Assembly (NCBI GenBank): GCA_005768755.1
Contig: VAFL01000003.1
Location: 124,001 to 188,000, forward strand
Direction: 5' to 3'
Source: Paracoccus denitrificans
Lineage (GTDB): Bacteria; Pseudomonadota; Alphaproteobacteria; Rhodobacterales; Rhodobacteraceae
Length of the DNA stretch: 64,000 bases
Both the position numbers and the translations under genes were made by a program. The notes beneath the pieces were generated by a model. That model was given only the letters and a program-made list of their open reading frames with translations. It was not told the origin of the DNA and did not search any database. Positions 8,356-17,317 of this stretch are shown one piece after another (position 1 is the stretch's first letter; each line of letters begins with the position of its first letter).

Positions 8356-9969
8356 ATGAACCTCAATCTGATGATGAACGACGATGACGATCTGAAGCCG
8401 CGCATCACCGTGTTCGGTGTCGGCGGTGCAGGCTGTAACGCGGTCAACAATATGATCGAGCAGCAGCTTGAGGGCTGTGTTTTCGTGGTCGCCAATACCG
8501 ACGCGCAGGCACTGAAGCAGTCGAAATCGGAAGCCCGCATTCAACTGGGCCCGAAAGTGACTGAAGGTCTGGGCGCAGGCGCCAAGCCCGAAGTCGGCGC
8601 ACGCGCGGCCGAGGAGACGATCGAAGATATCGTCGACCACCTGCAGGGCGCGCATATGTGCTTCATCACTGCCGGAATGGGTGGCGGCACCGGCACCGGC
8701 GCCGCCCCGATCATCGCGCAGGCTGCCCGCCAGATGGGCATTCTGACCGTCGGCGTTGTGACCAAGCCGTTCCAGTTCGAAGGCACCAAGCGGATGCGCC
8801 AGGCTGATGGCGGTGTGACCGAACTGCAGAAGCATGTCGATACGCTGATCATCATTCCGAACCAGAACCTTTTCCGTCTGGCGAATGAAAAGACCACGTT
8901 CACCGAAGCCTTCGCGATGGCCGATGACGTTCTTTATCAGGGCGTCAAGGGCGTGACCGACCTGATGGTTCGTCCGGGCCTGATCAACCTTGACTTCGCC
9001 GATGTGCGCGCCGTCATGGACGAAATGGGCAAGGCCATGATGGGTACCGGCGAAGCGACGGGCGAAAACCGTGCCGTCCAGGCCGCCGAAAAGGCTATCG
9101 CCAACCCGCTGCTGGACGAAATCAGCCTGAACGGCGCCAAGGGCGTGCTGATCAACATCACCGGCGGCACCGATCTGACCCTGTTCGAACTGGACGAAGC
9201 GGCAAACATCATCCGCGACAAGGTCGATGCCGAGGCGAATATCATCGTCGGTTCGACCCTGGATCCCTCCATGGAAGGTACAATCCGCGTTTCGGTGGTG
9301 GCCACGGGGATCGATACCGCGCTTGAGGAAGCTGCCCCGCCCGCGCCCCGTCGCCGGGTCGATGCGGTCGCGCCGCAACCGCAACAGCAACCGCAAGTGC
9401 AGCCCCAGCAATCCTATGATACGCGCGCCGAAATTGACGATCTGCCACCGCGCCGGGTGGCGCCCCCTGCTGCTCGGACGACCGAAGCCCCGGCCGCGCA
9501 TGTGGAAGACGACATGCCGGCCCCGGCCTATCAGCCGAAAGAACCGGCCCGGGCATCGGCCCCTGCAGATCCGATCGGTGACGATGCCGAGAACTTCATT
9601 GCCCCGCGCAATTCGGGTGGCCGTAATGCGCCCGGTACGCCGCCCGCCGACGTGCTGGAGCGGATGCGCCGCGCGGCCGCTGCACAGCCGGGTGCCGCTT
9701 CGCGCACCCCTGCTGCTGCCCCGGCGCGCAAGCCCGAACCGGCTGCGACACCCCGTAACGAGGGCCGCATGGCGGGTCTTGGTCGCATGATCGAACGGAT
9801 GGCTGGTCACGGTGACAAACCGTCGGCTGCGTCCATTGCCGACCGGGTGAACGAACGTCTGTCGGCGCGCCGCCAAGGCAACCTCGACACTGAATTCGAT
9901 GACCTTGCAGACGATTCGCAGACCGACAATTCGGAAATCCCGGCCTTCCTGCGCCGGCAGGCCAACTGA
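8356..9969 (+). CDS. ftsZ: Cell division protein FtsZ
   Basis: FtsZ is the tubulin-like GTPase that forms the division ring. The 537-residue product is long: the GTPase core (about 1-320) has FGVGGAGCNAVNNM at about 18-31, the tubulin signature GMGGGTGTGAAP at about 109-120 and the catalytic-loop region NLDFADVRAVM at about 213-223. From about residue 330 a proline-, glutamine- and alanine-rich disordered linker of over 150 residues follows, then the conserved C-terminal peptide EIPAFLRRQAN, which binds FtsA and other partners. Long linkers are common in alphaproteobacteria. It is followed by its own terminator. Confidence 0.98.
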   Translation: MNLNLMMNDDDDLKPRITVFGVGGAGCNAVNNMIEQQLEGCVFVVANTDAQALKQSKSEARIQLGPKVTEGLGAGAKPEVGARAAEETIEDIVDHLQGAHMCFITAGMGGGTGTGAAPIIAQAARQMGILTVGVVTKPFQFEGTKRMRQADGGVTELQKHVDTLIIIPNQNLFRLANEKTTFTEAFAMADDVLYQGVKGVTDLMVRPGLINLDFADVRAVMDEMGKAMMGTGEATGENRAVQAAEKAIANPLLDEISLNGAKGVLINITGGTDLTLFELDEAANIIRDKVDAEANIIVGSTLDPSMEGTIRVSVVATGIDTALEEAAPPAPRRRVDAVAPQPQQQPQVQPQQSYDTRAEIDDLPPRRVAPPAARTTEAPAAHVEDDMPAPAYQPKEPARASAPADPIGDDAENFIAPRNSGGRNAPGTPPADVLERMRRAAAAQPGAASRTPAAAPARKPEPAATPRNEGRMAGLGRMIERMAGHGDKPSAASIADRVNERLSARRQGNLDTEFDDLADDSQTDNSEIPAFLRRQAN

Positions 9970-10017
9970 TCACAAAGCAGCGCATTGCCGGTCACGGCGT
10001 CGTGTGCAGATAGACTG

Positions 10018-10046
10018 AAAGGGTCGCCCAAGGGCGGCCCTTTTCC
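10018..10046 (+). terminator. Rho-independent terminator after ftsZ
   Basis: AAAGGGTCGCCC pairs with GGGCGGCCCTTT across an AA loop (one G-T wobble) and is followed by TTCC. It sits 49 bp after the ftsZ stop and separates the ftsZ transcript from lpxC, which therefore needs its own promoter between 10047 and 10201. That leader contains a possible pair TTGAGC-17-TAGTTG. Confidence 0.8.
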
Positions 10047-10201
10047 GTTGAAATCGTGCAATATGCGGAAATGCGGGCATTTTTGCCCGGGCGTTTGTTA
10101 CAGAGAGTCACGAAACGTTAATTGAGCGGACAAGCCGCAGCGCCTAGTTGGATTATGCGGACAAAAGTTAACGTCCGTCGAAAAAGAAAACGGGCAAGAC
10201 C

Positions 10202-11140
10202 ATGCAGGCGACCATAGCAAAAGTGACAGATTTTCAGGGCGTCGGGCTTCACTCTGGTGCAGCCGTTCGCATGGAGCTTGTGCCGGCCCCGACCGGTCAC
10301 GGCATCGTATTCGAACGCAGCGACCTGCCGGCTGGCCAGAACCGGATCCCCGCGCTTTGGGATCGCGTCGTTCCGTCGAAGCTGTGCACGCTGGTAGAAA
10401 ATGAGCAGGGTGCCCGCGTATCGACCATCGAACACATCATGGCAGCGCTTGCCGGTACTGGTATCCGCAATGTGCTGATCCGCGTCAGCGGGCCAGAGGT
10501 GCCGATCCTTGACGGTTCCTCGGCTGAATTTGTCGCTGGAATACTGGCTGTCGGCATTCGCATGCAGGACGCGCCGCAGCGCGCCATTCGGGTGAAGCGT
10601 CCGGTCGAGGTGCGCGAGGGTCTGGCTGTCGCCCGGCTGGAGCCTGCGGATCACCTTGAGATCGACTTCCACATCGACTTTGTCGATGCCGCGATTGGTC
10701 GGCAGGAAAAGATACTGGACATGGCGAATGGTGCCTTCGTGCGCGAGCTGATGGACAGCCGCACATTCTGCCGCCAGTCGGATGTCGATGCCATGCGCGC
10801 CAATGGGCTGGCACTTGGGGGCACCTATCTGAACGCGGTGGTTGTCGATGGTGATAAAGTCCTGTCTCCGGGCGGCCTGCGTCATCAGGATGAAGCCGTG
10901 CGCCACAAGATGCTGGACGCGATGGGCGATCTGGCCCTGGCGGGCGCGCCGCTGCTGGCGCGCTATACCGGCAATCGCGCAGGTCATGCCATGACCAACA
11001 AGCTGCTTCGGGCGTTGTTTGCACAGCCCGATGCATGGGAATGGGAAACCTGCGCGTCTGATCTTGAATGCCGGCTTCCGGGCGCCGGCGTTGCCGCATA
11101 CGGCCCGGTGCAGGCACCAGCGCTGATCGCGGTTGCATAA
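10202..11140 (+). CDS. lpxC: UDP-3-O-acyl-N-acetylglucosamine deacetylase
   Basis: LpxC removes the acetyl group from UDP-3-O-acyl-GlcNAc, the committed step of lipid A synthesis in the cytoplasm. The 312-residue product starts with TDFQGVGLHSGAAV (about 9-22) and contains the zinc-ligand motifs EHIMAAL (about 77-83) and HKMLDAMGDLAL (about 234-245), with VPILDGSSAEF (about 99-109) between. Length is normal. The ATG at 10202 follows GGGCAAGACC. An inverted repeat CTTGCAGG-GCAA-CCTGCAAG right after the stop (11142-11161) has no T-tract. Confidence 0.97.
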   Translation: MQATIAKVTDFQGVGLHSGAAVRMELVPAPTGHGIVFERSDLPAGQNRIPALWDRVVPSKLCTLVENEQGARVSTIEHIMAALAGTGIRNVLIRVSGPEVPILDGSSAEFVAGILAVGIRMQDAPQRAIRVKRPVEVREGLAVARLEPADHLEIDFHIDFVDAAIGRQEKILDMANGAFVRELMDSRTFCRQSDVDAMRANGLALGGTYLNAVVVDGDKVLSPGGLRHQDEAVRHKMLDAMGDLALAGAPLLARYTGNRAGHAMTNKLLRALFAQPDAWEWETCASDLECRLPGAGVAAYGPVQAPALIAVA

Positions 11141-11141
11141 G

Positions 11142-11161
11142 CTTGCAGGGCAACCTGCAAG
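11142..11161. repeat. Perfect inverted repeat after lpxC
   Basis: CTTGCAGG and CCTGCAAG flank a GCAA loop two bases after the lpxC stop codon. There is no run of T after it, so it is more likely an mRNA 3'-end stabilising hairpin or weak terminator than a full rho-independent terminator. Confidence 0.5.
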
Positions 11162-11188
11162 TCCCCGGAAATTCACCACATTGCCATT

Positions 11189-11217
11189 TTGCGCGCCCTG
11201 ATGTTCTGTGCTAGGAC
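11189..11217 (+). promoter_or_regulatory. Possible promoter for bamD
   Basis: TTGCGC and TAGGAC are 17 bp apart, ending 61 bp before the bamD ATG, in the 138-bp gap after lpxC. The -35 start TTG and 17-bp spacing fit alphaproteobacterial housekeeping promoters; the -10 is a poor match. Placed by eye. Confidence 0.35.
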
Positions 11218-11278
11218 GACCGGGCTTACGACGGGCTCGACTCGTCTCCGGCGTTAAAGTTCTGACAGGCAGGTTTCG

Positions 11279-12127
11279 ATGGTCCGCTTTGTTTCGTCCA
11301 AGTCCTTAGTTGCGCTTATCGTGGCGGGCAGTGTTCTCGCAGGTTGCGCAGGGCGCGAATCGAACAACAGCCGGGTGCCGGTCGATAACTTTACTGCAGA
11401 AGAAATCTACAAGCGCGGCGAGTACGAGCTTGAGAACAACAGAAAGCCCGATACGGCGGTCTATTATTTCGCCGAGATCGAGCGGCTTTATCCATATTCG
11501 CAATGGGCCAAGCGGGCGTTGATCATGCAGGCCTATGGTTATCACAAGGCGAAGAAATACGAGGAAGCGCGCGGCGCGGCGCAGCGATTCATCGACACCT
11601 ATCCGGGTGACGACGATGCGGCCTATGCGAAATACCTGCTTGCGCTATCCTATTACGACCAGATCGATGAGGTCGGGCGCGACCAGGGCCTGACCTTCCA
11701 GGCTTTGCAGGCGCTGCGCGAGGTGATCGAGGAATATCCCGAAAGTGAATATGCGCGCAGCTCGATCCTGAAATTCGACCTGGCTTTCGACCATCTGGCC
11801 GGCAAGGAAATGGAAATCGGGCGCTACTACCTCAAGCGCGGCCATTACACGGCGGCTATCAACCGTTTCCGCGTCGTGGTCGAGGATTTCCAGACAACGA
11901 CGCACACGCCTGAGGCGTTGATGCGTCTGGTCGAATCCTATCTTGCCCTTGGTCTGACCGACGAGGCGCAGACCGCGGGCGCAATTCTGGGCCATAACTT
12001 CCAGTCCTCGCCCTTCTATGAAGATGCGTATCGCCAGCTTCGTGGTCGCGGTCTGGAACCGGCGGCGCGGGGCAACAGCTGGCTGACCAACGTCTATCGC
12101 CAGGTCATTCAGGGCAAATGGCTGTAA
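11279..12127 (+). CDS. bamD: Outer membrane assembly lipoprotein BamD
   Basis: BamD is the essential lipoprotein of the BAM complex that inserts beta-barrel proteins into the outer membrane. The 282-residue product has a signal peptide with the lipobox LAGC (lipidated Cys23), followed by tetratricopeptide-type repeats: NFTAEEIYKRGEYELE, AVYYFAEIERLYPYSQWAKRA and AQRFIDTYPGDDDAAYAKYL are characteristic of the family. It lies between lpxC and recN, the usual order in Rhodobacterales. The start at 11279 is set by the signal peptide. Confidence 0.95.
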   Translation: MVRFVSSKSLVALIVAGSVLAGCAGRESNNSRVPVDNFTAEEIYKRGEYELENNRKPDTAVYYFAEIERLYPYSQWAKRALIMQAYGYHKAKKYEEARGAAQRFIDTYPGDDDAAYAKYLLALSYYDQIDEVGRDQGLTFQALQALREVIEEYPESEYARSSILKFDLAFDHLAGKEMEIGRYYLKRGHYTAAINRFRVVVEDFQTTTHTPEALMRLVESYLALGLTDEAQTAGAILGHNFQSSPFYEDAYRQLRGRGLEPAARGNSWLTNVYRQVIQGKWL

Positions 12128-12128
12128 C

Positions 12129-12146
12129 GGTGCGCTAAAGCGCACC
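12129..12146. repeat. Short perfect hairpin between bamD and recN
   Basis: GGTGCGC and GCGCACC are separated by TAAA, one base after the bamD stop and 15 bp before recN. There is no T-tract, so transcription may continue into recN while the hairpin protects or processes the message. I saw no GTTC-N7-GTTC LexA site in this gap. Confidence 0.5.
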
Positions 12147-12161
12147 CGGCGGGGTGGGGCC

Positions 12162-13802
12162 ATGCTGCGCGAATTGCATATCCGCGACATTCTGCTGATC
12201 GACCGGCTGGATCTGGATTTCGGGTCCGGCCTGAACGTGCTGACAGGCGAGACCGGGGCGGGCAAATCGATTCTTCTGGATTGCCTTGGCTTCGTGCTGG
12301 GCTGGCGCGGGCGGGCCGAACTGGTTCGCGCCGGTGCCACACAGGGCGAGGTGACGGCCGTCTTCACGCTGCCCCCCGATCATCCGGCGCGGGCCGTTCT
12401 GGAAGCTGCGGGAATAACGCCAGAGGACGAATTGATCCTGCGCCGCGTGAATAACGCCGATGGTCGCAAAAGCGCCTGGATCAACGACCGCCGCGCCTCG
12501 GGCGAGGTGCTGAGGGCGCTGTCGGAGACCTTGGTGGAACTGCACGGCCAGCATGACGACCGCGGTCTTCTTAACACGCGCGGCCACCGGCAGCTGCTGG
12601 ATGCCTTCGCAGCCATCGACCTGACCGAGATCCGCAGCGAGTGGCGCGCCTTGCGCGCACTGGAAGACAGCATCGCAGAGTTGGAAGCCGAGCAGGAGAA
12701 CCGCCGCAAGGAATCGGAATTCCTGACCCACGCACTGGAGGAGCTGGATCAGCTTGACCCGCAGCCGGGCGAGGATGTCATCCTAGACACGCGACGCCGG
12801 GCGATGCAGGCGGCAGAGCGTATTCGGGGCGATGTCGCCCGTGCTTTGGCGGTGCTTGGCCCCGAGGGCGCCGAAGGCGCGATGCTGGATGCGACGCGCT
12901 GGCTGGAAGGTGCGGCGGAGCAGGCCGAGGGCCGTTTCGATGCCCCACTGGAGGCCCTGTCGCGCGCGCTGATCGAACTGGGCGAGGCCTTTGGCGGTGT
13001 TGAACAGGCGCTGGAGGCGATGGATTTCGACCCGTCGGAACTGGAACGCACCGAAGAACGGTTGTTCGCGCTGCGCGCTCTTGCGCGCAAGCATGATGTC
13101 CTGCCCGATGATCTGGCCGGGCTTGCGTCCGACCTGCAACAGCGTTGGAGCCTTTTAAAGGACAACGACAAGATTCTGGGTGAGATGTATGACGAAGCGG
13201 GCAATCGCCGCCGTGATTACGAAGCCCGTGCCGATCAGCTGACCATCACCCGATCGCAGGCGGCCGCGCAGCTTGATGCGGCCATGGCCCATGAACTGGC
13301 GCCCCTGAAGATGGAACGGGCAGTTTTCCAGACGCGGCTGGAGCAGGGCGAATACGGCGCGGACGGTCGTGACATTGTGTCCTTCACTGTCGCCACCAAT
13401 CCCGGCGCGCCAGCCGGACCCCTGGACAAGATCGCGTCGGGGGGCGAATTGTCGCGCTTTCTGCTGGCGCTGAAGGTCAGTCTGGCGCGCGGCAATGACG
13501 CGCTGACCCTGATCTTCGACGAAATCGACCGCGGCGTTGGGGGTGCAACTGCCGATGCTGTCGGGCGGCGACTTGCACGGCTGGCCGAGGATGCTCAGGT
13601 GCTGGTCGTCACGCATTCGCCACAGGTCGCGGCCCTAGGCACGCGCCATTTCCGTGTTGCCAAGCAAGTCGCGGAGGACATGACGACAAGCAAGGTATAC
13701 GCCTTGTCGCCCGACGAACGGGTGGACGAGATCGCGCGCATGCTTTCGGGCGAACAAATTACAGCGGCCGCGCGCGAGGCAGCGCGGGCCCTGCTGGACT
13801 AG
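12162..13802 (+). CDS. recN: DNA repair protein RecN
   Basis: RecN is an SMC-like ATPase that acts early in double-strand break repair. The 546-residue product has the Walker A loop GETGAGKS (29-36), a coiled-coil middle (about 150-370, with EAEQENRRKESEFL), and a C-terminal half with the ABC signature ASGGELSRF, Walker B LTLIFDEIDRGVGG and the D/H-loop region VLVVTHSPQVAALG. QHDDRGLLNT near 128 replaces the usual GQH stretch. Placement after bamD is common in alphaproteobacteria. The ATG at 12162 follows GGGGTGGGGCC. Confidence 0.96.
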   Translation: MLRELHIRDILLIDRLDLDFGSGLNVLTGETGAGKSILLDCLGFVLGWRGRAELVRAGATQGEVTAVFTLPPDHPARAVLEAAGITPEDELILRRVNNADGRKSAWINDRRASGEVLRALSETLVELHGQHDDRGLLNTRGHRQLLDAFAAIDLTEIRSEWRALRALEDSIAELEAEQENRRKESEFLTHALEELDQLDPQPGEDVILDTRRRAMQAAERIRGDVARALAVLGPEGAEGAMLDATRWLEGAAEQAEGRFDAPLEALSRALIELGEAFGGVEQALEAMDFDPSELERTEERLFALRALARKHDVLPDDLAGLASDLQQRWSLLKDNDKILGEMYDEAGNRRRDYEARADQLTITRSQAAAQLDAAMAHELAPLKMERAVFQTRLEQGEYGADGRDIVSFTVATNPGAPAGPLDKIASGGELSRFLLALKVSLARGNDALTLIFDEIDRGVGGATADAVGRRLARLAEDAQVLVVTHSPQVAALGTRHFRVAKQVAEDMTTSKVYALSPDERVDEIARMLSGEQITAAAREAARALLD

Positions 13803-13805
13803 ACG

Positions 13806-14090
13806 TTAGTCCAGAATGCCTTCGACCTTCCGGATGATCGATTGAACTACGCTGGTTTCGGCGTCGATACGAACCAACGTATTTCCGATGATGGCGTAAT
13901 GGCTGCCGGGCAATTCGGGGCCAAGGCCATAGCGACCCGGCTCCGTCACGATATGCAGGTTCTCAGCCGGAACAGCTTCGCCTATTTCTACGGGGGCGCC
14001 ACCCTCGGCATGCACCGGTTCGTTCAGGAACGCACCCGCCACGATCGCGACGGGCAGGGTCAGCAGGAAAGCGACAGTAGGCAGGTTCAC
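13806..14090 (-). CDS. Small exported protein with RcnB-like C-terminus
   Basis: A 94-residue protein with a signal peptide (hydrophobic residues 4-20, probable cut after VHA at 28) and a short periplasmic domain. The stretch YGLGPELPGSHYAIIGNTLVRIDAET resembles the end of RcnB/YohN-like periplasmic proteins, where a conserved GSxY...LVRID motif occurs. Such proteins are common in Rhodobacterales and their function is unknown. It converges with recN, with only 3 bp between stops. No operon partner is evident. Confidence 0.7.
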   Translation of the reverse strand: MNLPTVAFLLTLPVAIVAGAFLNEPVHAEGGAPVEIGEAVPAENLHIVTEPGRYGLGPELPGSHYAIIGNTLVRIDAETSVVQSIIRKVEGILD

Positions 14091-14174
14091 GGATCAGTCC
14101 GGCTTGTTACGATCTTCTGAAACGCAGAATCGCGGATCGGGTTCCCAGTGCGACAAAGAAAATTAACGCGCTTT

Positions 14175-15050
14175 TTAACCGGCCCTGCCGCGCCCGGAAA
14201 ATCGGGGCAGCATTGACGAAAAATCGCGGCCTCGGCCGCCTTCCTCATCGACGAAGGTCGCATAAATCTGCTGCGCGAGCTGGCCCATGGGCGTATCGGC
14301 ATCCACGCTTTCCGCCGCTTGCTGGGACAGGTTCAGGTCTTTCAGCATAAGCTCGGCCGCGAACCCGGGGCGATAATCGTGATCAGAGGGGGAATCGGGG
14401 CCTACACCCGGTGCGGGGCAATAGGCGTTCATCGACCAGCTGCTGCCCGACGAGGTCGAGGCAACATCGAAAAGTTTCTGACGATCCAGCCCCAGCTTGT
14501 CAGCGAGTGCGAAGGCCTCGCAGGTGGCAATCATCGTTACGCCGAGGATCATGTTGTTGCACAGCTTTGCCGCCTGACCAGAGCCAGTGTCGCCGCAATG
14601 GATGGCGCGCGCGCCCATGATGTCGAACAGTGGTTTCATGGTCGCGAAATCCGCCTGGCTGCCACCGACCATGAAGGTCAGCGTGCCTGCCGACGCGCCT
14701 GCCACCCCGCCAGAGACGGGTGCATCCAATATCCCCAACCCGGCTGCGCTTGCTTGCGCCGCGACGTCACGGGCACTGCTCACGTCCACCGTGGAACAAT
14801 CGCACAGCAAGGCGCCCTTGCGCATTGCAGGGATAATTTCTGCGGCTACGGCGCGCAGGATTTCCCCGTTCGGCAGCATGGTGATGACGATATCGGCGTC
14901 GGCCGCGGCCTCGGCGGCGGATCCGACAGCCTTCAGGGGTGGCCTGGCCGGTGCGGCGGGATCGAAGCCCACGACAACATGGTCAGCGCCGGCCAGATTT
15001 CCGGCCATGGGAAGCCCCATGTTTCCCAGCCCGATGAACCCGATTTTCAT
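14175..15050 (-). CDS. mmsB: 3-hydroxyisobutyrate dehydrogenase
   Basis: Oxidises 3-hydroxyisobutyrate to methylmalonate semialdehyde with NAD+, a late step in valine breakdown. The 291-residue product starts MKIGFIGLGNMGLPMAGN, the dinucleotide-binding loop of the beta-hydroxyacid dehydrogenases, and contains DAPVSGGVAGASAGTL (about 115-130) and the catalytic-lysine segment GSGQAAKLCNNMILG (about 160-174). The ATG at 15050 follows GGAGAATAAC; an in-frame extension of 11 residues upstream is rejected. It is the last gene of the valine run, one base after the hydrolase gene. Confidence 0.94.
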   Translation of the reverse strand: MKIGFIGLGNMGLPMAGNLAGADHVVVGFDPAAPARPPLKAVGSAAEAAADADIVITMLPNGEILRAVAAEIIPAMRKGALLCDCSTVDVSSARDVAAQASAAGLGILDAPVSGGVAGASAGTLTFMVGGSQADFATMKPLFDIMGARAIHCGDTGSGQAAKLCNNMILGVTMIATCEAFALADKLGLDRQKLFDVASTSSGSSWSMNAYCPAPGVGPDSPSDHDYRPGFAAELMLKDLNLSQQAAESVDADTPMGQLAQQIYATFVDEEGGRGRDFSSMLPRFSGRGRAG

Positions 15051-15051
15051 G

Positions 15052-16065
15052 TTATTCTCCCTCTGCGTCAAAATGCAGCTCATCCACCCCGAGCGAACCC
15101 AGAATCGACTGAACAGCTGCCGGGTCGGCTGGCGCTGCCCAACGGGGGTCGCGGTCCTTGTCGATCACTTGCGCACGCACGCCTTCGATGAAATCGCCCT
15201 GCTGGCTCGCGCGGTGCGTGAAGCGATATTCGCGTGCGAGACTCTGCTCGATCCGGGAATCGTCGCGCGCCGCGCGCGCGAGTTGCAGCCCTGCGGCCAT
15301 CGAAAGCGGCGAGTTGCGCCGAATGGGTTTCAACGCATCCTCGTCCCCCTGCGCCTCAAGGGCGGCGGTTATCTCGGCAACATCCGCGCCCGCGAATGCT
15401 GACAGGTCGCGCGCAAGCAGCGGCGCGTCTGGCGTTGTGTGGCCCTTCAGTGCCGTTAAATCGGCCGATGCGGCCAGCTTCCCAATCAGATCAGGCCAGT
15501 TTGCTTCGGGAATATAAAGGTCAGCGAAACCGGCCTTTATGGCATCGCCTGGTCCCATACGGTCGGCTGTCAGCATAAGGTATTCGCCCAGATGGCCCGG
15601 CGCGCGACCCAGAAGCCAGCTTCCACCAACGTCCGGAATCAGTCCGATGCCGGATTCCGGCATGGCGATCCGTGTCGTGTCGCCGACGATACGGTGACTT
15701 GCGTGGCCGCCCACGCCAACGCCGCCGCCCATGACGAAGCCCTGCATGAAGGCCACCACCGGCTTGGGGTAGTTCGCAATCTCGGCATTCATGCGATATT
15801 CGTCGAAGAAGAAGCGCTGCCCCTCGGCGTGATTGCCCGCCTTCGCCGCATGATAGACAGCAGCTATGTCGCCGCCCGCACAGAAGGCCCGGTCCCCGTT
15901 GGAGTCGATGATGATCAGCTTGACGTCTTCGTCGGATTTCCAGGCCCGCAACGCTTCGTGGATCGCAAGTGCCATCTCATGGCTCAGTGCGTTCAGGGCT
16001 TGTGGCCGGTTGAATGTGATGCGTCCCGCCACGCCGTCCTTTCGGATCAGAAGGTGTTCTGTCAT
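15052..16065 (-). CDS. 3-hydroxyisobutyryl-CoA hydrolase (enoyl-CoA hydratase family)
   Basis: Releases CoA from 3-hydroxyisobutyryl-CoA to give the substrate of mmsB. The 337-residue product is a crotonase-fold protein with FNRPQALNALSHEM (about 18-31), the oxyanion segment CAGGDIAAVYHA (about 62-73), GFVMGGGVGVGGHASHR and MPESGIGLIPDVGG (about 134-147), the pattern and length of hydrolases rather than plain hydratases. It overlaps the upstream acyl-CoA dehydrogenase by 4 bp (ATGA), so the genes are co-translated. Confidence 0.92.
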   Translation of the reverse strand: MTEHLLIRKDGVAGRITFNRPQALNALSHEMALAIHEALRAWKSDEDVKLIIIDSNGDRAFCAGGDIAAVYHAAKAGNHAEGQRFFFDEYRMNAEIANYPKPVVAFMQGFVMGGGVGVGGHASHRIVGDTTRIAMPESGIGLIPDVGGSWLLGRAPGHLGEYLMLTADRMGPGDAIKAGFADLYIPEANWPDLIGKLAASADLTALKGHTTPDAPLLARDLSAFAGADVAEITAALEAQGDEDALKPIRRNSPLSMAAGLQLARAARDDSRIEQSLAREYRFTHRASQQGDFIEGVRAQVIDKDRDPRWAAPADPAAVQSILGSLGVDELHFDAEGE

Positions 16066-17207
16066 GGCGTGACCTCCAGCAGGGTGCGGGCGATGATCAG
16101 GCGCATGATCTCGTTCGTGCCTTCAAGGATCTGGTGCACACGCAGGTCGCGTACGATCTTTTCCACACCGTAATCGGCAAGATAGCCGTAACCGCCATGC
16201 AGTTGCAGGCACTGGTTGGCGACCTCGAACGCGCGGTCAGTGACATGCAGCTTGGCCATGGCGCAGAATTTCGAGGCATCGCGGTCGCCGCGATCCAGCT
16301 TCCAGGCCGCCTGGCGAAGGAAGATGCGCGCCGATTGCAACGCGGTTTCCATGTCGGCCAGCCGGAACTGCAGGGCCTGAAACTGATCCAGCGTTTTGCC
16401 GAAGGCGCGCCGCTCGGCCATATAGGCGACGGTCTTGTCAAGTGCTGCCTGCGCCGCGCCAAGCGCACCGGCCGAAATGTTCAGCCGCCCGCCATCCAGC
16501 CCGGACATGGCATATGAAAAGCCGCGCCCTTCCTCGCCGATCAGATTTTCGAAGGGGACCGGGCAGTCGTCGAACTGCACCTGTGCCGTGGGCTGAGCTT
16601 TCCAACCCATCTTGCGTTCCAGCGCCCCAAAGCTGAGCCCGGTCGTTCCGTCCTGAACGATCACCGCCGAGATGCCCTTGGGGCCATCTTCGCCTGTGCG
16701 CACCATGGTCAGGTAGCTGTCGGAATATCCGCCGCCCGAGATGAAGGCCTTGGTGCCATTCAGCGTATAACCTTCATTGCTTCGGTTTGCGCGGGTGCGA
16801 AGTGCGGCAGCGTCCGAACCGGATCCGGGTTCCGTCAGGCAATAGGAGAATACGGTATTCATGGCACAAAGGTCGGGAAGGACGCGCGCGCGCAGTTCAT
16901 CCGAGCCGAACCTGTCGATCATGCCGCCGCACATGTTGTGGATCGAAAGGAAGCTGCCGACCGAGGGGCAGGCCATTGCCAGCGCCTCGAAGATCAGGGT
17001 GCCGTCAAGGCGCGACAGACCCGAACCGCCATATTCCTCGGACACGAAAATCCCGCCGAGGCCAAGTTCAGCGGCTTTGCCCCACAATGCGCGGGGGATT
17101 GTCCCGTCACTTTCCCAAGCTTCGGCAAAGGGTGCGATTTCACCCTGGCCGAAGTCATGCGCCATGTCGAAAATTGCCTGTTGTTCTTCGCTGAGCGCGA
17201 AATCCAT
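16062..17207 (-). CDS. Acyl-CoA dehydrogenase, probably isobutyryl-CoA
   Basis: An FAD flavoenzyme that by context oxidises isobutyryl-CoA to methacrylyl-CoA in valine catabolism, passing electrons to ETF. The 381-residue product has FSYCLTEPGSGSDAAAL (about 117-133), FISGGGYSD, RRAFGKTLDQFQALQFRLADME, and the C-terminal LHGGYGYLADYGVEKIVRD and LEGTNEIMR with the catalytic-glutamate region. The ATG at 17207, just after GGGGGAAG, fits the family N-terminus MDFALSEEQ; a 16-residue upstream extension is rejected. Specificity is inferred from the flanking hydrolase, mmsB and mmsA. Confidence 0.9.
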   Translation of the reverse strand: MDFALSEEQQAIFDMAHDFGQGEIAPFAEAWESDGTIPRALWGKAAELGLGGIFVSEEYGGSGLSRLDGTLIFEALAMACPSVGSFLSIHNMCGGMIDRFGSDELRARVLPDLCAMNTVFSYCLTEPGSGSDAAALRTRANRSNEGYTLNGTKAFISGGGYSDSYLTMVRTGEDGPKGISAVIVQDGTTGLSFGALERKMGWKAQPTAQVQFDDCPVPFENLIGEEGRGFSYAMSGLDGGRLNISAGALGAAQAALDKTVAYMAERRAFGKTLDQFQALQFRLADMETALQSARIFLRQAAWKLDRGDRDASKFCAMAKLHVTDRAFEVANQCLQLHGGYGYLADYGVEKIVRDLRVHQILEGTNEIMRLIIARTLLEVTP

Positions 17208-17283
17208 GCTTCCCCCCATGTCTTTCAGCAATGCCCTAATCCGCAATTGTTGCATAAATTTTTCATGCGGGTCGGGGATATGG

Positions 17284-17307
17284 CCGGGCAGGGGTGGCCC
17301 CGCCCGG
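17284..17307. repeat. Strong hairpin between mmsA and the acyl-CoA dehydrogenase gene
   Basis: CCGGGC(A)GGGG and CCCCGCCCGG form a ten-pair stem with one bulged A around a TGG loop, 10 bp after the mmsA stop. No T-tract follows on the minus strand. It may partly end or process the mmsA transcript, setting different levels for mmsA and the genes behind it. Confidence 0.5.
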
Positions 17308-17317
17308 TTCAGTCACG

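Noticed and set aside
10130..10180. Possible CtrA sites near lpxC (GTTAATT and AGTTAACG)
   Set aside because: The two half-sites do not have the TTAA-N7-TTAA spacing.
13806..14120. Plus-strand frame across the small exported protein gene
   Set aside because: The minus-strand frame has a clean signal peptide and an RcnB-like motif; the plus-strand one has neither.
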